Positions 24,305-33,695 are shown, counted from the stretch's first letter. The stretch: DNA of 46,211 bases from an uncultured Kiritimatiellota bacterium (GCA_934635385.1 CAKTZI010000028.1:1-46211); one strand, 5' to 3'. Notes: a model not told the origin generated them from the sequence alone. Numbers and translations are program-made.

Positions 24305-26506
24305 TTAGTTCCGCACTGAATTCTCGTTTTCCGCCCCGTCCGTCACCGCGTCATAGACGCGGACGAAATCCACCTCGAAGAAGTCGGGCAGAACGACGTC
24401 GAAAAGGCGCGGGTCGGGCTTGCCCCACGTGCGCGCGTCGCGTCCCGCCGTGAGGCCGCCGTCGCTGCCGACCTTGCGGTAGCCGCCCGGCTCGGTCGAG
24501 ACGAGCACGAACTGCTCGACGTGCGAGACCGGCTCGTTCTGCTCGCCCACCTTCTTGCCGTTCGCGTAGAACGTGTAGCCCTTCGGCGTCCACTCGACGC
24601 CATAGTAGCACCAGCCGTCCGCGTCCGCCTCGTAGTCCCACGCGAAATGCCCGAACCACTTCGAGTCCCTGCCGTAGCCGTTCCAGCCGTTGCCGCCGAC
24701 GATCTTGCCGTCCGTATGCTGGCGGTAGTTCTCCATGACGTCCGTCTCTACCCCGCAGGTCGCCGGGTCGGGCGACGAGCCGACGCCCGGCGCCTGCAGC
24801 CAGAAGGCCGCGTGCCAGCCCGGATACTTCGGCAGGCGGCAGCGGATCTCGTAGTAGCCGTACTTGTGCATGAAGAGCGGACGGCGGTACGCGCCGAACG
24901 GCCAGAAGCCCTTCGTGTCCTTCGGGATGTCGTAGGTGAGCGAGCCCGTCTGGAGATGCGGCGAGCAGAAGTCGTCGCCCTTGCGCAGCAGGTGGAGGCG
25001 CACCGTCTCGCCCGTCATCTCGACGCCCTCGAAATCGTGGGCGAACGCCGGGAAGTCCGAGCCCCAAAACGACTCGCGGCACATCCACTTCGTGCGGTCG
25101 ATCGCCGCGCCGTCGAACTCGTCGTGCCAGACGAGCTTCCACGCCTTGCCGGGCAGCAGCAGGCTCGCCGCCTTGCCCGCGACCGTCTCGCGCCGCTCCT
25201 GCACGAGAGGCGCCCTTGAAATGTCCACGTCGTTCCATTTCGAAGGATTGCCCTTCGCCTTTTCAGGCTGCACGCCACGCATCGCCGCCCGCCAGTAGGC
25301 GGCGAAGTAATGGACGGCCCGCAGCGTGCCCCAGCTCGCCGGAGCGGGCGTCGCCAACATCTGGCCGAGAATCACGCGCTCAGTCGCGTCCAGGTTCCAG
25401 TCCGGTGCCATCAGCTGCGCGAGGGCCAGCTCCCCTTCGGCGCACATGCCATACCATTTCTTCTTCGGATTCGCCCACGTCATCTTCGCCCGTTCGTCGG
25501 CCTCGGCGGCGAAGAGGGCCATGCCCGTGCGGATGTCGGACACGCGGCGGGGATTCTTCTCGATTCCCAGCAGCACCTCCAAGGCGGAGTTTGCCTGAAG
25601 GAGGACATACGTCGGCGTGTTGATGCGCCAGTGCGACACGTCGCGGTCACGCTCGACGAACGCCTGCGTCGCGTCGAAGCAGGCCTTGTCCGCCACCTGC
25701 TCGTAGCGCTCCCGCCAACGCGCGTTGCCCGTCGCCTCGGCGGCCGCCGCGTAGATGGCGGCGAGACGGCACGAGCTGTCCGCATTCGACCGATCCGGCC
25801 ACCACATCGTGCAGATGCCGCGCGGATCGGGACGCCCGTCGCAGAGGCCGAAGTCGTAGCCGCGTTCCGGCGTGACCGTCTGCGCCATGCGTTCGGCCAC
25901 CTCGGCGATGCGCACCTTCCACGCGGCGACGAGGTCGGCGCGCGCCATCGGCGAACGCGCATACCGCCAGAGCCCATGCACCCAGTGCGTATACTGGTCA
26001 CGCGAGGAGAGCGAGCAGATGGAGACGCCATCCTCCCAGCAGAGGCCGCGCGCGACGAATCCCCGGAAGCGATGACGCGAGGCCAAATTCAGAAGCCCCT
26101 GCGCGAGCCGCGCGCCCCAGTCGGCCGTCCGCACCATTTCCGGGTCGTCCGGCGCACGGCCACGCCGCGCAAGCGCCTCCCAACGATCGACGCAGCCGGA
26201 CAGCGCGACGCCGTGGATGAGCGCGCAGTCGGCCATGCCCTCGCCATAGCCGCCCGGAATCCCCTTGTGCCAGTCGAAGACGCCATCCGTGAACGCCGCC
26301 GCCTTCTTGACCTGCTCAGGCGGACACGTGTAGAGGAGCGACGTCTTCTCGGCAAAGCACCGCGCCCAGCACGCGGCAAAGCCGTCGTCAGCCGCCACCT
26401 CGGCGGAAAGTCGTGCAGACGCCCCATCGGCAGTTCCCGCCCCTCCTGCAAGGCCGGACAGCAGACACGCACACATCATCGTCAAAAATGTTTTTTCTCT
26501 TGCCAT
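24305..26506 (-). CDS. Fusion: helical (alpha/alpha-barrel-like) domain plus GH16
   Basis: A 733-residue secreted protein. After a signal peptide (residues 1-30), residues 35-415 form a helix-rich domain (YDFGLCDGRPDPRGICTMWW, NARWRERYEQVADKACFDAT, EGELALAQLMAPDW). It resembles six-hairpin glycosidase or lyase toroids, but I cannot assign it. Residues 450-720 are a GH16 jelly-roll: KLVWHDEFDGAAIDRTKW, KYGYYEIRCRLPKYPGWHAA, and the catalytic GVETDVMENY with E587, D589 and E592. GH16 enzymes cut beta-1,3/1,4-glucans, agars, carrageenans or porphyrans. AGGAG precedes ATG 26506. It is first in an operon and driven by the shared promoter at 26546-26589. Confidence 0.85.
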   Translation of the reverse strand: MAREKTFLTMMCACLLSGLAGGAGTADGASARLSAEVAADDGFAACWARCFAEKTSLLYTCPPEQVKKAAAFTDGVFDWHKGIPGGYGEGMADCALIHGVALSGCVDRWEALARRGRAPDDPEMVRTADWGARLAQGLLNLASRHRFRGFVARGLCWEDGVSICSLSSRDQYTHWVHGLWRYARSPMARADLVAAWKVRIAEVAERMAQTVTPERGYDFGLCDGRPDPRGICTMWWPDRSNADSSCRLAAIYAAAAEATGNARWRERYEQVADKACFDATQAFVERDRDVSHWRINTPTYVLLQANSALEVLLGIEKNPRRVSDIRTGMALFAAEADERAKMTWANPKKKWYGMCAEGELALAQLMAPDWNLDATERVILGQMLATPAPASWGTLRAVHYFAAYWRAAMRGVQPEKAKGNPSKWNDVDISRAPLVQERRETVAGKAASLLLPGKAWKLVWHDEFDGAAIDRTKWMCRESFWGSDFPAFAHDFEGVEMTGETVRLHLLRKGDDFCSPHLQTGSLTYDIPKDTKGFWPFGAYRRPLFMHKYGYYEIRCRLPKYPGWHAAFWLQAPGVGSSPDPATCGVETDVMENYRQHTDGKIVGGNGWNGYGRDSKWFGHFAWDYEADADGWCYYGVEWTPKGYTFYANGKKVGEQNEPVSHVEQFVLVSTEPGGYRKVGSDGGLTAGRDARTWGKPDPRLFDVVLPDFFEVDFVRVYDAVTDGAENENSVRN

Positions 26507-26545
26507 GGACTATCTCCTCATGAAACGCTCTCGCGAACGGATTGT

Positions 26546-26589
26546 AGTATAGCGAAAATCTTTCCGAAAATCCAAACTGGCCAGCCACT
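26546..26589 (-). promoter_or_regulatory. Regulon promoter P1 (GH16 operon) with TGGC-NN-GCCA dyad
   Basis: On the minus strand: the dyad TGGCTGGCCA (26578-26587), -35 TTGGAT (26570-26575), an 18-base spacer and -10 TATACT (26546-26551). The block is nearly identical to 30592-30635 (29 consecutive identical bases) and similar to 34904-34949. The predicted transcription start is about 33 bases before ATG 26506. Confidence 0.8.
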
Positions 26590-26607
26590 TCTTGCCCGGC
26601 GCACGCA

Positions 26608-29600
26608 TCAGTCCGCCCGCCCGAGCGAATAGGAGCCGTCGGCCTCGCGGCCGAGGTTCGACAGGCAGAGCGGATGCTCGATGCCCTGCTCGTCCGGGAT
26701 GCGGACCCGCACCTCCACGACGGACGGCGGGAACGTCTCCGAAAAGCGCGCGCCCCTCGACTCGTCCCAGACGAGCGGCCGCTCCGCCGGCGCCAGCGAG
26801 CCGAGGCGGAAGCCGAGCGGGCGGTCCTCGACCAGCCGACCGTCCGCGTCCCTCGCGACCAGGTGGATGCGGTTGTAGTCGTGGAACAGCCGCGAGACGC
26901 CAACGTTCGTGAGCGTGAACGACGCGCGGACGCCCGCCGCCTCGTGTACGACCTTCGGCGAGCCGAGGACAAGCCGGTAGCCGACCGCCGCGATCGCGTG
27001 CCGCACGCGCGCATACGTCGCGTCCGACAGCGGGATCCCGCCCGGCAGGTAGTGCGCCCCGCGCACGCGCTGCACGCCGACGAGCGAGGCGCAGTCCTTC
27101 GCCGTGAAGTTGTGGAGCGTCAGCCCGCTCACGCCGCGCGCCGCGACCTGCTCCGGCAGTTTCTCATACGGCTCAAGCTTCGGGTCGCCAAGGAACGTCA
27201 GGTATCCGAACTCGCCCGTCACGTACCGATGACGGTAAATCATCCCGAAAAACGCCTCGGCGAGCGACTGCACCTCGCCCTGCGCCCCGAAGAGGACGCG
27301 CGGCGAATCGGCGTCATACTGGTCGCTCGGCGACTGCCAGCTGTCGATGAAGAAGCCCACGGGCCCGCGCCGGTTGCGCAGGCGAAAGACCTTGCCGACG
27401 TGCGTCATCGCGCGCCGCGTCGCCGCGTCCGCCGGATTCCGCGCGTAGGCGTCCCGCGTCGGCAGGTGCAGCGTCTCATGTCCGCCCATGCAAATCAGCG
27501 TGTCGGGGAACGCCTGCACGTAGGCCTCCGCGTAGACGTCGAGAAGATCCGTCTTCGGGTAGTGTTCGGGACGCATCGCCCCTTCGCCCCAATAGCCCGC
27601 GTAGCGCGCCTCGATGCCGTAGACCACGTCCCTGCGCCGGACGTTCGTGCCGGAGACGGGTCCCTCCAGCCACGCGGCGAAGGCGTCGAGGAGCGCGCGG
27701 TGCCGCTCCAGCAGGTACGGCGAATCGTAGTCCGGCACCCACGAGGGCCCGTACTGGTCGCAGGGACGGAACGGATGCCCTTCGGCGGCACAGCGCGTGA
27801 AGACGTAGGTCGGCACCGCCAGTGCGCGCCCCTCGTGCATCTGCGTGACCGACATCGATCCGCTGTTGCAGGCCACGCCGAGAAAGAGTCGAGCCCGTTC
27901 GGCAAGACACTTCTTCAGTTTCGGCTCGATTACCTCGGCGAACCGATATTCGCCGGGGCCGCGCTCGTACTCGAACCAGTTCAGTCGGTCATAGCGAAGC
28001 GGCGATGCCTCCTGATAAGGCGACTCGCCGAAGACGCGGACGAGCCTCGGCATGTTTTCCCTCCTGAAGCCGCCGAAGTCGAAGAAGCGAAAGATGCCGC
28101 CGTTCGGAATCAGCACATCGGCATCCAGAACAGGCGTGAGCGGCGCGGCGGCCGTCGCGCCGCCGTCCGTTACATTAAAGTCCTTCTGCTGCTGTTCGAC
28201 CTCGCGCAGACGCCGATCGTCGCCCGCCGCCGCATGGCCTGTCGTGACCGCCGTCGAGCCGGGCGTGAACGTCAGGAACCCGTTCTGCCGCACGTATTCG
28301 CCGCGACGGGCCAGCTCGGCACGCACAGTGATCGGACGCGGCGTCGCCGTCGCCTGCGGACGGATCAGCACGATCGCCTCGCCCCAGCGCGTCTCCTGCG
28401 GATTCTCGCCGACGATCTCCGCCGGGCCCTCCACCGAAAAGCGGACTTTCTCGCGGGCATACCGCCTCGGCGTCCCCGCCGCGTCCGCCAGCGTCGCGGT
28501 CAGCGCGACGAGATCCGAGCCGTCCGCCACCGGCGCGAGGCCCTCGGTGTCGAGCGCGAGGTCGATGCGGGCAAGACGCTTCGCGCGCTCCTTCACGATT
28601 TCAGATCCGTCCGGCAGACGAATCTTCAGCACGGCCTGACGCTGCCGTTCGGGATGCGCGCCGTCATAGGTCAGGCGCTGCTCCTCCCAATAGCGGAACT
28701 TCGTCTTCTCTGGGTCGAACGGCTTTCCGAGCCACGTGGCCGTGTAGGCGCAGTTCGAGTAGACCGTGATGTCCGCCGGCGAATACGGTGCGAGCGCGTG
28801 CGCGACGAAGACGTAAGGATCGTCCGTGAGCGCCGCCTTGAAAGCGTGCCAGGCGTATTTCTTCTGCCGCCCGTAGGTGAGGATGCCACCGAAGAAGTTG
28901 TCGGGATGGTAGCCGCGCGCGTGGTCGGTGCCGTGCCAGAGCGTCGCGCCAAAGAGCGACGGCGCCGCCGCCCGCAGGGTCTTCAGGCTCGGCCACGCCG
29001 TCTCTTCCATGTAGTGTTCCGCCTGTGCGACCATCGGCCCCTCGCCCCACTCCAGCGCCACGCGCGACGAGGAGTTCTGCGCGTTCCAGTCATCCGGGAA
29101 GTCACCCCATTCGCGGCAGAACGACGGGCGGCGCGCGTCGATTGTCCCCTTCACCGAAATCCAGTAGCGCACGTCGCAGACGTCCGCCCCGGCCGCGTAG
29201 CCGTCGCTCGCGCAGTAGTTCGGCGCGCGCGTCTCGCGCTTCACGAGGCGGACGGCATTCGTCGCGAAGGCGGCCGGATACCGCGTCTCGTTCAGGACGG
29301 GCTCCCACATCAGCAGGGAGGGGCGCGCGCGATCGCGCCGCACCATCTTCACGATGTCGTCGTAGACGCGCCGCTCGAACGCCGGCTCCTCGCCGTTCCA
29401 GAACTGCCAACCGGGCGTGTTCACGATCACGAACAAGCCTAGCTCGTCACAGGCGTCCATGAAGGCGGGATCCTGCGGATAGTGCGCGTTGCGAATGACG
29501 GTCATGCCGCAGTCACGGTATTTCTTCGCGTCCCGCCAGTGCAGGGAATTCGGCAGCGCCATGCCGATGAAGAGGTAGTCCTGATGGCGGTTGACGCCAA

Positions 29601-30537
29601 TGAGCTTCTTCGGATAGCGGCGACCGTTGAGCGTCAGGCCGTCGGCGTCCAGCGTGAAGTCGCGGATGCCAAAGCGAACGCCGACCGAATCCGTGACCTG
29701 TCCGTTCCGGACGACCTCAACCGTCAGCAGATGAAGGTTCGGCTCCTCCGGCGACCAGAGCGTCGGGTTCGTCGGTCGAAACGGCGGCGTCACGGGCGCA
29801 CCGTCGTAGAAGTAGCGCACGGACGCCCCGTTCGTCGCGCCGCCAAGCGTCGTCTCCGCGAAGACCGTCCAGCCGCCGCCGGACTCCAGGCGCGAGGTGA
29901 CGGAAACGCCGCCATGATCCGTATCCGTCACATAGGCATCGCCCGTCTCGACGAGGTAGGCGTCACGGTAGATGCCGCCGAAGTAGGCAAAGTCCAGCTG
30001 GTCCTGCGGCTTTCCCGGCGGAAACGTCGGATCGTCCGAGTTGTCGCACCAGACCTCCAGCCGGTTCTCGCCGCGCTTCAGGATACCAGTCACCTCGGCG
30101 TGAATCGGCAGAAAGCCGCCGACATGCGCGGCGACCTCCTGTCCGTTCAGCGTGACGCGGCACTTGCCCATGATGGCCTCGAAGTGCAGGAACTGCCGCG
30201 CGCACGTGCCGTCCCACGTGAAGGTCTTGCGATACCACACCGGCTGCTGGCGGTTGACGCCGCCGGACGCCTCAAAGCCGATCTCCCCTTCGTCGATCGA
30301 ATGCGGCAGATTCACCGTCTTCGCCGTCCGAAAGCCGTCGAGCGAGAACGACCAGCCTGGATTCAGCGACGTGACCCGACGCGGCGAGCCGTCAATCTCC
30401 CAGTAGCCGGCCTTCGAAAACCGCCCGACGGAGGACGCGCCTTCCAACCGCGTGTCCGCCCACGCCGCGTCGAATCCAAATGGCACCGTCCTTGCACCAA
30501 AGGCAAGTGCCACCGCCACAAGCATCTTTATCCTCAT
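26608..30537 (-). CDS. Two-domain hydrolase: GH2 plus C-terminal DUF4832-like barrel
   Basis: A 1309-residue secreted protein. A signal peptide (MRIKMLVAVALAFGARTVPF) is followed by GH2 sandwich and Ig domains and a TIM barrel, with LIGVNRHQD, acid/base E417 in WEPVLNET and nucleophile E476 in FCREWGDF. Beta domains follow to about residue 800. From about 803 a second barrel begins (VLDADVLIPNGGIFRFFDF, YDRLNWFEYERGPGEYRFAE, VVYGIEARYAGYWGEG, PVGFFIDSWQS). It resembles DUF4832 glycosidase-like proteins and ends with a beta sandwich. The activity of the second barrel is unknown. The start at 30537 is chosen because GAGGAGG (30544-30550) is 6 bases before it, whereas ATG 30543 directly abuts it. 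It has its own copy of the regulon promoter. Confidence 0.8.
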   Translation of the reverse strand: MRIKMLVAVALAFGARTVPFGFDAAWADTRLEGASSVGRFSKAGYWEIDGSPRRVTSLNPGWSFSLDGFRTAKTVNLPHSIDEGEIGFEASGGVNRQQPVWYRKTFTWDGTCARQFLHFEAIMGKCRVTLNGQEVAAHVGGFLPIHAEVTGILKRGENRLEVWCDNSDDPTFPPGKPQDQLDFAYFGGIYRDAYLVETGDAYVTDTDHGGVSVTSRLESGGGWTVFAETTLGGATNGASVRYFYDGAPVTPPFRPTNPTLWSPEEPNLHLLTVEVVRNGQVTDSVGVRFGIRDFTLDADGLTLNGRRYPKKLIGVNRHQDYLFIGMALPNSLHWRDAKKYRDCGMTVIRNAHYPQDPAFMDACDELGLFVIVNTPGWQFWNGEEPAFERRVYDDIVKMVRRDRARPSLLMWEPVLNETRYPAAFATNAVRLVKRETRAPNYCASDGYAAGADVCDVRYWISVKGTIDARRPSFCREWGDFPDDWNAQNSSSRVALEWGEGPMVAQAEHYMEETAWPSLKTLRAAAPSLFGATLWHGTDHARGYHPDNFFGGILTYGRQKKYAWHAFKAALTDDPYVFVAHALAPYSPADITVYSNCAYTATWLGKPFDPEKTKFRYWEEQRLTYDGAHPERQRQAVLKIRLPDGSEIVKERAKRLARIDLALDTEGLAPVADGSDLVALTATLADAAGTPRRYAREKVRFSVEGPAEIVGENPQETRWGEAIVLIRPQATATPRPITVRAELARRGEYVRQNGFLTFTPGSTAVTTGHAAAGDDRRLREVEQQQKDFNVTDGGATAAAPLTPVLDADVLIPNGGIFRFFDFGGFRRENMPRLVRVFGESPYQEASPLRYDRLNWFEYERGPGEYRFAEVIEPKLKKCLAERARLFLGVACNSGSMSVTQMHEGRALAVPTYVFTRCAAEGHPFRPCDQYGPSWVPDYDSPYLLERHRALLDAFAAWLEGPVSGTNVRRRDVVYGIEARYAGYWGEGAMRPEHYPKTDLLDVYAEAYVQAFPDTLICMGGHETLHLPTRDAYARNPADAATRRAMTHVGKVFRLRNRRGPVGFFIDSWQSPSDQYDADSPRVLFGAQGEVQSLAEAFFGMIYRHRYVTGEFGYLTFLGDPKLEPYEKLPEQVAARGVSGLTLHNFTAKDCASLVGVQRVRGAHYLPGGIPLSDATYARVRHAIAAVGYRLVLGSPKVVHEAAGVRASFTLTNVGVSRLFHDYNRIHLVARDADGRLVEDRPLGFRLGSLAPAERPLVWDESRGARFSETFPPSVVEVRVRIPDEQGIEHPLCLSNLGREADGSYSLGRAD

Positions 30538-30591
30538 TTTCATCCTCCTCGCTATAAGGGTTTTGAGACGCCCTCGTCTATGATTTACGGT

Positions 30592-30635
30592 AGTATAGCC
30601 GAAATTCTTCCGAAAATCCAAACTGGCCAGCCACT
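30592..30635 (-). promoter_or_regulatory. Regulon promoter P2 (GH2-DUF4832) with TGGC-NN-GCCA dyad
   Basis: On the minus strand: the dyad TGGCTGGCCA (30624-30633), -35 TTGGAT (30616-30621), an 18-base spacer and -10 TATACT (30592-30597). The dyad centre is at about -43 from the predicted transcription start, and a leader of about 48 bases follows. It begins directly after the end of the PATR-2 frame. Confidence 0.8.
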
Positions 30636-30639
30636 TTCT

Positions 30640-31824
30640 TCATCCCTGCTCAAGAAACCCCTCGGCCAATACACCCCCAAAACCTCCCCCCGACTTGACT
30701 AACAGGACAGGATTTGATTTGACGACCGCCCGGATGCCCGGCCCGCAGGCGATGTCGTCGGCCGTGATGGCGTTGCCCGCCTCGGCGTTGGTGAAGTTCC
30801 ACTTGTCGTTCGTCACCTTCATCAGCGTCCAGTGTCCGCGCGTGCGCGGCCCCTCTTCGCCCGTCACGCGAATCAGCGGCAGCCCCGTCTTCTTGGCGTT
30901 GTCGCGTCGCGTGACGGTGCTGCACGTGACGACGGCCTGGTCCGCGTTCGCCCGCGCATAGCCCTCGCGCGGAATGTGGAAGCTGTAGGTCGCGTCACCA
31001 TAGAAGTTGAGGTTGGTCGCCACCAGACGCGGACTGTCGCCCCAGAAGTGAATCTGGCAGTTGCTGTCCGTCAGATCCTTGAAGTTCGGCTGGAAGTTCG
31101 TGACCCGAAGCGTCGCGTTGGAGATGTCCAGTCGCGTGTCGCGCGAATAGTCGCCGAGAATCAGCCGTGCGCAGTCGAGAACGGCGCCGTTCACGAGCTC
31201 GAGACGTCCGGCCGTCGTCAGGCTCGCGCCTTTCGTCAGCGCGACCCGAGCCCCGTCCGAGACGCAAAAGACGTTGTTCGACGCTGCCGCCGCCGCGCCG
31301 CGTTGGCGCTGACCTGAATCGGCCCGTCGAAAGTCGCGCCATCCCTGATGACGAGGCGGTTCGGCCCCGCGTTCGGACTGAGCGAGAAGTAGTTGGCGAC
31401 CGAGAGATGCGTTCCCTGACCGGCGACCGTCAGCACGTTGCCCCTGTCGTTCGCGCCGTCGCCGAGAAACATTCGGTCGTTCGCCGTCCTCAATGTGCCG
31501 CTCGACAGGAGGTAGTCCCGACCTGCCCCGTTAAAGAAGACGCGGTTGTCCGCCGTCAGGACATGGTCGGCGCCGAGGGCCAGCTCCAGATTCGCCGACA
31601 GGCTCAAGTTGCAGACGGTCAGCGACGAGGCGGCAGCCAAAGTCAATGGAGAGGACTGCTCGGTCGAGACGGATGCCGTATCCGTCTCACCAGGGATTTG
31701 CCCCCCCCCCCCCGTTGTCCGCGAGGGCGAGATCGCCGCCATCTGAGCGACCCCACGTGTATTCGTCCGCAAGGCCCGACAGGATGCCTGCCGAAACCGC
31801 CAACAGTGCGACTTGAACTTTCAT
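30640..31824 (-). pseudogene. PATR-2: secreted beta-strand-repeat gene, frame-disrupted at a 13-G tract
   Basis: ATG 31824, preceded by AAGGAAT, opens a signal peptide (MKVQVALLAVSAGILSGLAD) and 37 codons. The 13-G run (31701-31713) then leads to GANPW and a stop. With 12 or 15 G the frame would continue as QIPGETDTASVSTEQ through SLTVCNLSLSANLELALGAD, FLGDGANDRGNVLTVAG and IRDGATFDGPIQVSANAA. A second shift near 31,290, in a GCGGCGCGGCGGCGG tract, joins to VSDGARVALTKGASLTTAGR and LDISNATLRVTNFQPN, then to a stop at 30640. The C-terminal IR motif of its relatives is not seen. Either a phase-variable gene in the OFF state with a further mutation, or a pseudogene, or sequencing error at both tracts. 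Its promoter is the twin of that before the GH92/PATR-1 operon. Confidence 0.7.
31701..31713 (-). repeat. 13-G homopolymer in PATR-2 (out of frame)
   Basis: Thirteen C on the plus strand, after codon 37 of the gene starting at 31824. Thirteen G gives an early stop; 12 or 15 would restore the long frame. The same length is in frame in PATR-1. Confidence 0.9.
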
Positions 31825-31857
31825 TCGTTATTCCTTTTTTGCTTGAGAACAGTGCGT

Positions 31858-31923
31858 AGAATACCAAAAAACTCCGCACAAGAAAAGGAAGCCTTTCGCA
31901 AATCACTTCGGAAGCAATTCGCA
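31858..31923 (-). promoter_or_regulatory. Promoter of PATR-2 with phased CGAA boxes
   Basis: On the minus strand it carries TGCGAATTGCTTCCGAA, then TTTGCGAAA, a GGCTTCC, GTGCGGA and TTTTTTGG before -10 TATTCT (31858-31863). CGAA cores are spaced 11 and 12 bp, exactly as at 11396-11460. Predicted transcription starts about 27 bases before ATG 31824. Confidence 0.65.
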
Positions 31924-31958
31924 CAGCAATTTTCGATGATGAATTCCGAAATTGGCGT

Positions 31959-33695
31959 TTACCTCAACACAGCCATCTTTAGCACGAACGGCAGCGGTGC
32001 GTTCGCGAGGCGTGGCGGGAGGCGCACGACCGTCTGCGACCCCTCGCGGCGCACGGGCAGCGCATCCGTCTCGCCCAGCGTCGTGATGCGCGCGTTCGCC
32101 GGGAACTCGCAGTCGAGCGCGACTTCCGCCGCCGGTTCCTTGACGATGGCGTAGACCGCCTTGCCGTCCTTCGACCGCGTGTAGTCGACGGCCGATGTCG
32201 AGAACGGCGCGACAATGCGCGTCGCGTAGATCGCCTCGCCGTTCCGCTCCAGCCAGCGTCCAATCGAGAGCAGGCGTTCCTCCTGAACCTTCGGGATCGC
32301 CCCCTGCGCGTCGAGGTTGACGAGCAGGAGCAGGTTGCCGCCGCGCGCGACGATGGACGTGAAATGGCAGATGAATTCCCTGTCCGACATCACCATCGAC
32401 GGATCGAGTTCCTCCATCCAGTGGTTGCCGTAGGCTTTCGATATGCCGGAGCACGATTCCCACGGATGCCACGTCTTCGGGTCGATGTTCTCCGCTGTGT
32501 CGCCCCATTCGTCCGTGAAGAAGTCGCCGCGCACCGTCCGGCAGCCGATGAACTTGATGCCCTTGCGCGCGAACGCCGCCTCCTCGGACGGGTCGAGCCG
32601 CCCGTAGCGGTCGTTGCAGCAGACCTCCTTGCGCCCCTCGGCCCGGTTGTAGAAGTAGGCGGTGATGTCGTAGGACCCGTTCTCCGTCGCGCGCGTCGCC
32701 CAGTCCGCGTCGTACCAGAGGATGTCGGGGTCGTACCTGTCGATGAACGCCGTCATCTGCGGCACGATGTACTCGCGGACGAAATCCCGGACGGCTATCT
32801 TGCCGGACGCCCTGCCCTCCATCTCCGGCGTGTAGTCGGCGGCCTTGCCGCCCCAGACCTTCATCCTGATCGAGCCGTCGTCCTGAAGGATCGGATACTC
32901 CCATTCGTCCGCCTGCGAGTTGTATACGCCGAACTTCAGCCCCTCGGCCCTCGCCGCGTCCGCCATCTCCCTCGCGAAGTCGCGCTTCGCCGGGCCGTGC
33001 ACCGCGTTGCGGAACGTGAACGGATCGTCCCAGAGGCAGAAGCCCGAATGGTGCTTGAGGAACGGCACGACGTATTTCGCGCCGCACCGGCGGAAGACCT
33101 TCATCATCTTCGCCGCGTCGAACCGCTCGCCGCGAAAGAGGCCGATGAAATGGTCGGGCTTGAAGTCCGCGCCCCAGTTCTTGCGGTGGTACGCCGCCGC
33201 ACTGTCGGCCGCCGCGTATTCGGGACGGCACTTGTACTCGTACCAGTCCGGATAGAGCCGCGCACCCTTCACATACGGCGAATAGGCCGCAATCGACCAA
33301 GGCCCCCAGTCAACGAACATGCCGAGCTTCGCGTCAACGAACCACTCGGGACAGGCATGGCGATCCATGCCGGCGCCGGTCGCGGCGTATTTTCCCGTGC
33401 GGTTGACGGCGTCAACCTTCGCCATCTGCGCCCGTGCGCGCGCGATCGTCTCCGCCGAATGGTCGCGGGCGATCTCCGGCAGCGTCTTCGGGAACGGCGG
33501 CGCCGGCGACCAGTCCTTCGGACGGCGATACTTCTCTGGGGCGGTCGGTACGTCGGCCAATGCCGCCGAACGCCCCTTGAACTCGTCCGAGAAGACGGCA
33601 TTGTCCGCCGGGGCGAGCGTGCTGTCGGCATTCGCCGCCGCACACGCGAGCGCGCTCGCGACGAGCGCACCTTTAGAGATCGAATACTGTGCCAT
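31959..33695 (-). CDS. GH29 alpha-L-fucosidase
   Basis: A 578-residue secreted fucosidase. A weak signal peptide (SKGALVASALACAAANADS) is followed by the GH29 barrel: AKLGMFVDWGPWS (about 123-133), KYVVPFLKHHSGFCLWD (KHHSGF in place of the usual KHHDGF), and ILWYDADW with the predicted nucleophile D329. VCCNDRYGR and RGGNLLLLVNLDAQG also match the family. The enzyme releases terminal L-fucose with retention. A GGAG 9 bases before ATG 33695 lies inside the regulator gene, whose stop is at 33673, so the two genes overlap by 23 bp and are co-expressed. This links the regulator to fucosylated substrates. Confidence 0.9.
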   Translation of the reverse strand: MAQYSISKGALVASALACAAANADSTLAPADNAVFSDEFKGRSAALADVPTAPEKYRRPKDWSPAPPFPKTLPEIARDHSAETIARARAQMAKVDAVNRTGKYAATGAGMDRHACPEWFVDAKLGMFVDWGPWSIAAYSPYVKGARLYPDWYEYKCRPEYAAADSAAAYHRKNWGADFKPDHFIGLFRGERFDAAKMMKVFRRCGAKYVVPFLKHHSGFCLWDDPFTFRNAVHGPAKRDFAREMADAARAEGLKFGVYNSQADEWEYPILQDDGSIRMKVWGGKAADYTPEMEGRASGKIAVRDFVREYIVPQMTAFIDRYDPDILWYDADWATRATENGSYDITAYFYNRAEGRKEVCCNDRYGRLDPSEEAAFARKGIKFIGCRTVRGDFFTDEWGDTAENIDPKTWHPWESCSGISKAYGNHWMEELDPSMVMSDREFICHFTSIVARGGNLLLLVNLDAQGAIPKVQEERLLSIGRWLERNGEAIYATRIVAPFSTSAVDYTRSKDGKAVYAIVKEPAAEVALDCEFPANARITTLGETDALPVRREGSQTVVRLPPRLANAPLPFVLKMAVLR

